From JBJXGC01 sp046154545 (GTDB lineage Bacteria > Chloroflexota > Dehalococcoidia > Tepidiformales > Tepidiformaceae), in assembly GCA_046154545.1 (NCBI GenBank), contig JBJXGC010000139.1:1-5093 (forward strand): a stretch of 5,093 nucleotides of DNA. Reading direction: 5' to 3'. Under the pieces are notes generated by a model. The model made no database searches and was not told where the DNA came from. It saw only the letters and a program-made list of their open reading frames with translations. A program made the position numbers and the translations under genes. The first letter of the stretch is position 1; every line of letters begins with the position of its first letter. Positions 1 to 4,496 of the stretch are shown piece by piece.

Positions 1-1367
1 CGGCAGGCCGTCTCGATCTCCATCCCGCCGAAGCCGAAGGCCGAGTCGCCCTGGACGTTGATGATCTTCTTGCCGGGGTGGACAACCGCGGCCGCGATCG
101 CCTGGCCAAGGCCGACGCCCATCGTCCCGAACGAACCGGCGTCGAGCCGGTGCTTCGGGAAGTAGTTCGGCATCTGCGTGCGGCCAATGTCCATGGTGTT
201 GGCCCCTTCGTTCTGGATAATCGCGTCCTTGGGGATAAGGTCGACGATCGTCTTGTAGACGCGGTAGTAGTTGAGCGGCGAGGAGTCGTCGTTCTTCTGG
301 GTTTCGGTCTGGGCGACGTTCTTGTCAATCGCCGCCTGCAGCCCGGTCCACCAGGTGGTCTCGCCCGGGTACTGCCAGGGACGTTCCTTCAGGCGGGCGT
401 TGATCTGGGCCGTGATCGCCTTGCCGTCGCCGACGAGCGCGACTTCGGTCGGCACGTTCGTCCCGATCTCCTCCTGGGCGATGTCGAGCTGGATGATGCG
501 CACATCCGGGCGGAAGCGGGGGGGAGCGCCGAAGTGGAGGATCCAGTTCAGACGGGCGCCCATCAGGAAGACGACGTCGGCGTTCTGGAGCGCGAACGTC
601 CGTCCTCCAGCCACGCTGAGCGGATGGTCGTCGGGGACGACGCCCTTCCCCATCGGGGTGGGCAGGTAGGGCAGCTGGGTGGCCTCGATGAACTGCCGCA
701 CTTCGTCCGATGCCTCGGCGTAGGCCATGCCTTTGCCGACGATGACGAGCGGGTTGCTCGCCGACTTCAGCGCGTCGAGGGCGCTATCGACAGCCTCCGG
801 CGTGGCCTGGGTGCGGGCCGGGTCGGGGCAGCGCGGCGGGTAGTGGACGCTGTCCTCTTCGACGGAACCGGAGATGACGTCGCCGGAAAGGTCGAGGTAG
901 GCCGCGCCCGGGCGCCCGTAAATGGTCGAACGGACGGCCTGCTCGATGTAGTAGGGCAGGCGGGGGATGCTATCGACGCGCGCCGCGTACTTCGCGTAGG
1001 GGCGGGCGGTCTCGACCTGGGGGGCCTCCTGGAAGGCGCCCTGGCCGTTCTGGTAGCTGTCGTTAGCGCCGCCGATGAGGATCATCGGCCAGCAGTTCGA
1101 CCAGGCGTTCGCCATCCCGGCGATGCCGTGGATCATGCCCGGGCCCGAGACGGCGAGGCAGACGCCCGGCCGGCCGGTGAGGTAACCGACGGCGGCGGCG
1201 GCGTAGCTGGCCGCCTGTTCGTTACGCATATTGACGTACTTGATGCCCTGCCGTTGGGCCTGGATGCCGATCGGGATCACGGGGAAGCCGACGATACCGA
1301 ACATGTATTCGACGCCCTGTTGTTTCAGGGCCTTGACGACGATTTCCGCGCCAGAGATCTGGGCCAT
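1..1367 (-). CDS. 2-hydroxyacyl-CoA lyase / oxalyl-CoA decarboxylase family ThDP enzyme (3' end outside window)
   Basis: This is a thiamine-diphosphate enzyme. Family members cleave 2-hydroxyacyl-CoA to an aldehyde plus formyl-CoA, or decarboxylate oxalyl-CoA; they act in the cytosol as homo-oligomers. 455 residues are visible and the frame is open to the left edge; the family is usually about 560-580 residues, so roughly 100-120 are missing. The N-terminal Pyr domain carries the catalytic Glu at residue 50 (MRNEQAASYAAAAVGYLTG). The middle domain spans about 190-330, with ARLNWILHFG at 271-280. The PP domain begins near 365, with NEGANTMDIGR at 386-396 and the Mg/ThDP motif GDSAFGFGGMEIET at 440-453. 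GAFQE at 110-114 resembles the lyase branch more than the DYEEMDQ-type stretch I recall in oxalyl-CoA decarboxylase, so I favour lyase. The start is supported by GGAG eight bases upstream. It is transcribed divergently from the gene at 1460. Family assignment is firm; the exact substrate is not. Confidence 0.93.
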   Translation of the reverse strand, partial: MAQISGAEIVVKALKQQGVEYMFGIVGFPVIPIGIQAQRQGIKYVNMRNEQAASYAAAAVGYLTGRPGVCLAVSGPGMIHGIAGMANAWSNCWPMILIGGANDSYQNGQGAFQEAPQVETARPYAKYAARVDSIPRLPYYIEQAVRSTIYGRPGAAYLDLSGDVISGSVEEDSVHYPPRCPDPARTQATPEAVDSALDALKSASNPLVIVGKGMAYAEASDEVRQFIEATQLPYLPTPMGKGVVPDDHPLSVAGGRTFALQNADVVFLMGARLNWILHFGAPPRFRPDVRIIQLDIAQEEIGTNVPTEVALVGDGKAITAQINARLKERPWQYPGETTWWTGLQAAIDKNVAQTETQKNDDSSPLNYYRVYKTIVDLIPKDAIIQNEGANTMDIGRTQMPNYFPKHRLDAGSFGTMGVGLGQAIAAAVVHPGKKIINVQGDSAFGFGGMEIETAC

Positions 1368-1375
1368 GCGTCTTA

Positions 1376-1379
1376 CTCC
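1376..1379 (-). promoter_or_regulatory. Ribosome-binding site of the lyase gene
   Basis: On the minus strand this reads GGAG and lies eight bases before the ATG at 1367. It fixes the start of the lyase. The resulting N-terminus (MAQISGAEIVVKALKQQGVE) is the expected beginning of the Pyr domain. Confidence 0.7.
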
Positions 1380-1399
1380 GAGGTATGGGGTAGGGCCGC

Positions 1400-1405
1400 A
1401 CTATA
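1400..1405 (-). promoter_or_regulatory. Possible -10 box of the lyase promoter
   Basis: The minus strand reads TATAGT, one of the few AT-rich hexamers in this GC-rich divergent gap. It lies 32 bases before the lyase ATG, leaving room for a short leader with the GGAG site. I see no convincing -35 box at the usual spacing (AGAGCG at 1423-1428), so this is only a candidate. Confidence 0.3.
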
Positions 1406-1447
1406 CAGGGTTTCCACGGCTGCGCTCTGGGGGCATTTTGAGCGTGG

Positions 1448-1453
1448 TACCAT
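1448..1453 (+). promoter_or_regulatory. Possible -10 box for a leaderless transcript of the 1460 gene
   Basis: TACCAT (TAnnnT type) ends six bases before the ATG at 1460. This would place transcription start at or next to the A of the start codon. The absence of a Shine-Dalgarno sequence before this ATG fits, but no clear -35 box is seen. Confidence 0.3.
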
Positions 1454-1459
1454 GGGTTC

Positions 1460-1888
1460 ATGGCGTCCAGGACACTCCAGGATTTGCTGCTCGAAAGCCG
1501 GTACCGCGGACGCGCTACCGCGGTGTTCGCCGGCCCCCTGGACAAGGTCCGGGTAATCTGTCCGAGCGGCCTGAGGTTCTTTTGCAAACAAGGAGTCATA
1601 AGCGAAGAGGAATTCCGCGATGTCCTCCAGCTCGACCTCCTCATCGAAGGCGTTGACGACGATGGCGTACGCCGCAGGGCCGCGGTGGAGATCTCGCCCC
1701 GCGCCGACGCGGGTGACCTGGAGCGGGCGGTCCGCCGAGCAGCGATCGTGGCCCGTACGGGCACGCCCCGCTGGCCCGTCGTGGCCACGACGGAGGTAGC
1801 CCCCGAGATGGGCGACCTCGTCCGCGGCAGCTCCGCCGCGCTGGTGCAGCAGAATGGCGACGTGGAGTACTGGCCCGAGGCGGGCTGA
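1460..1888 (+). CDS. Small protein resembling a PD-(D/E)XK nuclease-fold protein, probably catalytically degenerate
   Basis: This is a 142-residue cytosolic protein with no signal peptide or membrane segment. The central and C-terminal part follows the pattern of small nuclease-like proteins I recall from Chloroflexota and cyanobacteria. A helix-turn segment (PSGLRFFCKQGVISEEEF, 35-52) leads to strand QLDLLIEG with Asp59. Strand AAVEIS follows, with Glu77 and Ser79 where an active nuclease would have E-x-K. Then come helix DLERAVRRAAIVA (86-98) and strand WPVVAT. The relatives I recall are about 200 residues with an N-terminal coiled coil; here that part is short or absent. No good ribosome-binding site precedes the ATG, but TACCAT lies six bases upstream, so the message may be leaderless. 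An ATG at 1452 is in another frame. It faces away from the lyase gene across 92 bases. That it is a gene is likely; the fold assignment is from memory of the pattern, and no function is claimed. Confidence 0.72.
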   Translation: MASRTLQDLLLESRYRGRATAVFAGPLDKVRVICPSGLRFFCKQGVISEEEFRDVLQLDLLIEGVDDDGVRRRAAVEISPRADAGDLERAVRRAAIVARTGTPRWPVVATTEVAPEMGDLVRGSSAALVQQNGDVEYWPEAG

Positions 1889-2162
1889 GGCGTTGGGCCG
1901 GTACTGCACGGACGGTCTCGGTTGAGCGGCCTCCCGGCCGCGCTCCGAAAAATGGCGGGCGCGCACCGGCACCTTGCATCTCCCGCGGCCTTGCCGAGCG
2001 CGGCCGGGAGGGCCGCTCAACGCGCACACCGCCGTGGTACGACGGTCGAGGAGGCGCTGGCTGCCCTCAGTCGATCCGCCGCCCCGGCCGCAGCCCTGGA
2101 GGCTCGCAGTATGCAACGCCGCCTGAGACAGCGCGACCGCGTTCCCGCTTGCCGAAGTTACA
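1889..2162. other. Gene-free interval containing the inverted repeat
   Basis: This is 274 bases between the small nuclease-fold-like gene and the potassium-channel gene. Apart from the inverted repeat I see no convincing coding frame. The frames crossing it lack family resemblance, and their compositions are Ala/Arg-rich as expected from chance in GC-rich DNA. The last 140 bases (2022-2162) presumably contain the channel promoter, but no standard -35/-10 pair is apparent there. Confidence 0.6.
1921..2021. repeat. 101-base inverted repeat with 25/26-base arms (nested hairpins)
   Basis: The left arm (1921-1945) is the reverse complement of the right arm (1996-2021) except for one extra G in the right arm. 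A 50-base spacer separates them. Each arm is also a hairpin on its own: GCGGCC-TCCC-GGCCGC at 1926-1941, and GCGGCC-GGGAG-GGCCGC at 2000-2016. So two small hairpins or one long hairpin can form. The spacer has a minor GCGGG/CCCGC pairing (1955-1959 with 1982-1986). It occupies most of the gene-free gap between two plus-strand genes, starting 32 bases after the upstream stop. Candidate roles are a REP/BIME-type repeat, a MITE remnant, or a transcription-terminating structure. I see no target-site duplication beyond chance and no U-run directly after the right arm. Confidence 0.85.
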
Positions 2163-2164
2163 AT
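2159..2164 (+). promoter_or_regulatory. Possible -10 box overlapping the first channel ATG
   Basis: TACAAT differs from the TATAAT consensus at one base. It ends seven bases before a second in-frame ATG at 2172. If used, transcription would start at about that ATG, giving a leaderless message and making 2172 rather than 2163 the true start. No matching -35 box is visible (ACCGCG at the 17-base spacing). Confidence 0.35.
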
Positions 2165-2894
2165 GCGGCCGATGCGAAGCGAGGAACGTCTTAGACGGAT
2201 TGAGCGCGCGACGGAATTGCCGCTGCTGATGCTTGCGGTGGTCATGGTCCCGCTGCTGTTGGGACCCCTGGTGTTCGACCTCTCGCCCGCCGTCGAGCAG
2301 TCCTTCCTGGTCGGGGACTGGATTATTTGGGCCGTGTTCGCGGCCGTCTTCGGCATCAAGCTGGCCGTTGCGCCTCGACGAGTCGCGTTCCTGCGCCACA
2401 ACTGGCTCGAAGCGGCGATGGTAGCGCTGCCAATGCTGCGCCCATTCCGGCTCCTCCGCCTGCTGCGATTCGCCCGCCTCGCGACGGCCATGGGCGTGAA
2501 TGTGACCCTGTTTCGGACGTTGGCCAGGCAACGCGGGACGCAGTTCGTCATCGCAGCCCTGCTGGTCATGCTCGTGGCCGGAGCCTTGTTCGTGTTGCTC
2601 GTGGAACGGGGCGCAGAGGGCGCAAACATCCACTCGTTCGGCGATGCCCTTTGGTGGGCGACGACCACGATGACGACCGTGGGCTACGGAGATCTGTACC
2701 CGACTACGCCGGCCGGCCGTGGCGTCGCCGTGCTCCTCATGCTGTTCGGTATCGCCGCGCTTTCCGCGCTGACGGCCACCATCGCGGCGTTCCTCGTTCG
2801 TGAACGCGAGGATATCCAGCTGGCCGACGTGATGAACGAGATCCGCGAGCTACGCGCAGAAATCCGGCGACTCAGCGGCGCTGAGCCAGATTGA
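2163..2894 (+). CDS. Voltage-gated-type potassium channel, six transmembrane segments
   Basis: This 243-residue inner-membrane protein should assemble as a tetramer and conduct potassium. Segments in order: S1 about 19-40, S2 about 51-70, a short S3 about 80-91, then S4 at 92-110 with arginines at 93, 96, 99, 102 and 105 every third residue. S5 is about 127-148, the pore helix about 160-171, the selectivity filter TTVGYGD at 171-177, and S6 about 186-212. A charged C-terminal helix (DVMNEIRELRAEIRRL, 222-237) looks like a tetramerising coiled coil. S3 runs into S4 with almost no loop. S2 (WAVFAAVFGIKLAVAP) has no acidic residue where relatives I recall carry Glu, so voltage sensing may be altered. 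The start is uncertain: ATG 2163 has only a weak GAAG five bases before it, while ATG 2172 (three residues shorter) would fit a leaderless message. The product is a potassium channel with high certainty; gating is inferred. Confidence 0.93.
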   Translation: MRPMRSEERLRRIERATELPLLMLAVVMVPLLLGPLVFDLSPAVEQSFLVGDWIIWAVFAAVFGIKLAVAPRRVAFLRHNWLEAAMVALPMLRPFRLLRLLRFARLATAMGVNVTLFRTLARQRGTQFVIAALLVMLVAGALFVLLVERGAEGANIHSFGDALWWATTTMTTVGYGDLYPTTPAGRGVAVLLMLFGIAALSALTATIAAFLVREREDIQLADVMNEIRELRAEIRRLSGAEPD

Positions 2895-2910
2895 CGCCAT
2901 GGGGATGGCG
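2895..2910. terminator. Hairpin in the convergent gap (possible bidirectional terminator)
   Basis: CGCCAT-GGGG-ATGGCG is a perfect 6-bp stem with a four-base loop, starting directly after the channel TGA. It lies in the 40-base gap between the convergent channel and lamin-tail genes, the usual place for a shared terminator. No T-run follows on either strand, so intrinsic termination would be weak. Confidence 0.4.
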
Positions 2911-2934
2911 CCCGACTGTCTCGAACGAACGCGC

Positions 2935-3567
2935 TCACTGGCCGTCATCGAAGGTGCTGCGTGCAGTACCGAGACAGTCGTAGAGTACGGCGTCGTCGTT
3001 CTGGCTATTGTTCCATTGGGAGGCTGCGGTCCACCAGAGCTGCGAAGAGCTGTTCGCGAACTGTGCGACGGCTGAGCGGATGAGCACCGTGCCCGCGAGC
3101 GTGAACCCCTGCGGGAAGTCGAAGCGCTGGTTTCCGTTCGTGCTGATGAGGTACCAGCCGGTCAGATTCCCTGTGCCGGTGACAGAGACCGACTCGCCTA
3201 CCTTGTCCAGGGCTGTAATCGTCGCGTTTGCGGCGCCGCATGTGGTTGCGGTCGTCGTTGGCGAGGCGGTTGGCGTGGGAGTTGCCGTAACCGTTGGCGT
3301 CGCGGTGGTCGTAGGCGTTGCTGATGTGGAGGGAGTCGCAGTGACCGTCGGAGAGGGTGACGCTGTGGAGGTTGTTGACGGGGAAGCGGAGGACGTGGCG
3401 GAGGCTGACGCCGTCGCCGGAGAGCAGCTATCGCAAGCCACGAACGGGGCGCGAACGCGAACTTGGGTGTCGGCCGCCGAAGTCCTGGCGCCGCTGAAGC
3501 CCAGGACCAGCAGCACCGACGCGACGCCAACGGCGGTCAGGGATGCGACGGAACCAAGTCTCTTCAC
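2935..3567 (-). CDS. Secreted lamin-tail-domain protein with Thr/Pro/Ser linker
   Basis: This is a 210-residue exported protein. A Sec signal peptide spans about 1-31: MKR, then a hydrophobic stretch to about residue 24, and a likely cut at TSA-AD. A short mature N-terminus carries Cys45 and Cys48. A low-complexity Thr/Ser/Pro/Ala linker follows (50-109), and then a lamin-tail-like beta domain (about 114-203). Domain marks are GESVSVTG, NLTGWYLIS (134-142), FDFPQGFTLAGTVLI (149-163), LWW (177-179), QWNN and DDAVLYDCLG (191-200). Cys110 and Cys198 flank the domain and could form a disulfide. Lamin-tail domains in bacteria are extracellular adhesion or binding modules, often fused to nucleases; here it stands alone with no enzyme. 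The start is GTG, with AGAGGA seven bases upstream, and overlaps the stop of the PH-domain gene as GTGA, so translation is probably coupled. It converges on the channel gene. No ligand can be assigned. Confidence 0.9.
   Translation of the reverse strand: MKRLGSVASLTAVGVASVLLVLGFSGARTSAADTQVRVRAPFVACDSCSPATASASATSSASPSTTSTASPSPTVTATPSTSATPTTTATPTVTATPTPTASPTTTATTCGAANATITALDKVGESVSVTGTGNLTGWYLISTNGNQRFDFPQGFTLAGTVLIRSAVAQFANSSSQLWWTAASQWNNSQNDDAVLYDCLGTARSTFDDGQ
3241..3420 (-). repeat. Low-complexity Thr/Pro/Ser-coding stretch (linker of the lamin-tail protein)
   Basis: About 60 codons encode almost only Thr, Ser, Pro, Ala and Val, with irregular TATP/TPT units (residues 50-109). The units are imperfect at DNA level. 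This looks like an extended, possibly O-glycosylated spacer between membrane or wall and the folded domain. Such stretches can change length by slippage or recombination. The opposite strand yields a Val/Gly-rich open frame that is a shadow. Confidence 0.7.
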
Positions 3568-4373
3568 TCTGGAATCCTCTGGGCTGCCCCGTTTATCATT
3601 GCTGCGATCACGTCGCCGCTTGCGACGCGAAACGTTGACGGTGTCTGGCGATTCGAAACGGCCAGTCTGATGCCGTCCGAAAAGACATCCATGTCGAGCA
3701 GTTTACGGTAATCGAACTCGAGTGCGCGCTTCGCCCCCGAGAACACGACACGACGCGAGGTCACCGTCAGCGTACCGACGTCGTCGACTACGAGGTCGTG
3801 ACCCGTCACGACCACTTTGCCCTTGGTCCGGCCGACGTGGTATCTCACGCCTTTTGCGATGCGAAAGCTGACGCCCTGGCTCCCGGCCTGGAACTCCCGG
3901 ATAGTCACGCCCTTTAAGAGGGTCGCCTCTGTGGTGCCATGTGCAGTCTCGCCGCGCTTGAGGAGAATGCCCGCCTCGGCCGGGTCGAGTTCAGGCAGGC
4001 GTCCGTCATTGACCATGGCCACGATCAGGCGATCGCGGATATCGTGAAGCTCGCCCTGGAGAGCCTCGGCACCAATTCCCAGGATTTCGCCGAGTTCAAC
4101 GAGTCGCATTTCCTCGCTGGCGCTCAGGATGTCGTCTATCAACGCCTGCTCGGCGCACCGGCGGAAGGCTGCAACCTGCAGTTCGCGGAGTTCCTTGGCA
4201 TCGACCGTGGCCCCCGCCCGGAGGCTTCGTAGGTCGGCGAGCGCGGCCGCGTCAGCATCGACCCAGTCGATCAGCTCAAGCGCAGCACGGTAGGCGAGTT
4301 TGTCGGATTCGGCTGACTTGCGGCCTTCGGAGTCGGCTGCCAGCTTCGCGCGTATCTTGTCGAATAGGCCCAT
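3564..4373 (-). CDS. Cytosolic protein with helical N-terminal half and PH/GRAM-like C-terminal domain
   Basis: The protein is 269 residues from the chosen start, with no signal peptide or membrane segment. Residues 1-125 are helical and charged (MGLFDKIRAKL, then helices to about 120, including EEMRLVELGEILGI at 87-100). Residues 135-260 match the pattern of bacterial PH-like domain proteins. LLKRGETAHG leads in; GVSFRIAKGVRYHVGRTKG (167-185) is followed by GTLTVTSRRVVFSGAKR (200-216). KLLDMDVFSDGIRLAVSNRQ (224-243) then precedes a final helix (about 253-262). The strand pattern 'G-x-L-x-V-T-S-R-R-V-V-F' is the family hallmark. Such domains bind lipids or proteins, but no ligand is known here. 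An ATG at 4403 would add ten residues but has no ribosome-binding site. ATG 4373 has GGGAG four bases upstream and gives a typical MGLFDK start. The stop overlaps the GTG of the lamin-tail gene. Function unknown. Confidence 0.88.
   Translation of the reverse strand: MGLFDKIRAKLAADSEGRKSAESDKLAYRAALELIDWVDADAAALADLRSLRAGATVDAKELRELQVAAFRRCAEQALIDDILSASEEMRLVELGEILGIGAEALQGELHDIRDRLIVAMVNDGRLPELDPAEAGILLKRGETAHGTTEATLLKGVTIREFQAGSQGVSFRIAKGVRYHVGRTKGKVVVTGHDLVVDDVGTLTVTSRRVVFSGAKRALEFDYRKLLDMDVFSDGIRLAVSNRQTPSTFRVASGDVIAAMINGAAQRIPE
3575..3580 (-). promoter_or_regulatory. Ribosome-binding site that decides the GTG start of the lamin-tail gene
   Basis: On the minus strand this reads AGAGGA, seven bases before the GTG at 3567. 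It lies inside the 3' end of the PH-domain gene. It supports the GTG start, which also gives the classical MKR-plus-hydrophobic signal peptide. Confidence 0.7.
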
Positions 4374-4377
4374 GTTG

Positions 4378-4382
4378 CTCCC
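4378..4382 (-). promoter_or_regulatory. Ribosome-binding site favouring the 4373 start
   Basis: The minus strand reads GGGAG four bases before the ATG at 4373. The spacing is short but acceptable. The alternative ATG at 4403 has no purine-rich site before it, so this decides the start of the PH-domain gene. Confidence 0.5.
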
Positions 4383-4383
4383 G

Positions 4384-4400
4384 CTTGCCGAGGCAAGATA
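4384..4400 (-). promoter_or_regulatory. Possible promoter -10 with overlapping palindrome before the PH-domain gene
   Basis: The minus strand reads TATCTT at 4395-4400, a -10-like hexamer, and runs straight into a perfect palindrome (CTTGCC-TC-GGCAAG, 4384-4397). Transcription would start near 4388, leaving a leader of about 15 bases with the GGGAG site. The palindrome could be an operator or a small 5' stem. There is no clear -35 box, so this is a weak call. Confidence 0.3.
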
Positions 4401-4431
4401 CATCCGGTCGTTCGGGTCCGCTACGGTGAGG

Positions 4432-4459
4432 CGGGCCGGTGAACTTCCTCACGGGCCCG
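4432..4459 (-). terminator. Long hairpin downstream of the epimerase gene
   Basis: Two 11-base arms (4432-4442 and 4449-4459) pair at ten positions, with one C-C mismatch in the transcript, around a six-base loop. It begins 37 bases after the epimerase stop and before the PH-domain gene, in a 123-base gap. It is a good candidate for ending epimerase transcription, though no U-run follows; factor-dependent termination or RNA 3'-end protection is also possible. Confidence 0.45.
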
Positions 4460-4496
4460 AGCCATCGTCGGAAAGTCCATAAATGACGGACCGGGG

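Noticed and set aside
78..1556. Plus-strand open frame of 492 codons
   Set aside because: It is antisense to the lyase gene, whose minus-strand translation is an unmistakable family member. The plus frame is Arg/Val/Gly/Asp-rich, has no family pattern, and runs through the divergent promoter region.
1921..2021. Inverted repeat as a tRNA, attC site or complete insertion sequence
   Set aside because: There is no cloverleaf or anticodon arm, no attC core-site sequences, no transposase frame and no clear target-site duplication.
1922..2194. Plus-strand 90-codon open frame over the inverted repeat
   Set aside because: It begins with TTG inside the left arm, has Ala/Arg-rich composition, no ribosome-binding site and no family resemblance, and runs into the channel start. 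The nucleotide inverted repeat explains this region better.
1373..2668. Minus-strand open frame of 431 codons
   Set aside because: It crosses three unrelated units in antisense (the 1460 gene, the inverted repeat and most of the channel gene) and has no recognisable domain; it is a GC-rich shadow.
3241..3420. Possible CRISPR or tandem repeat array in the low-complexity stretch
   Set aside because: There is no fixed repeat length and there are no unique spacers. The pattern follows codons of a Thr/Pro/Ser linker inside a coding frame.
3008..3670. Plus-strand open frame of 220 codons with Val/Gly repeats
   Set aside because: The repeats are the reverse complement of the Thr/Pro/Ser linker of the lamin-tail gene. 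The minus strand has a signal peptide, a good ribosome-binding site and a recognisable domain.
4374..4403. Upstream ATG at 4403 as start of the PH-domain gene
   Set aside because: It has no ribosome-binding site. The ten extra codons coincide with the -10-like box, the palindrome and the GGGAG site of the better start at 4373.
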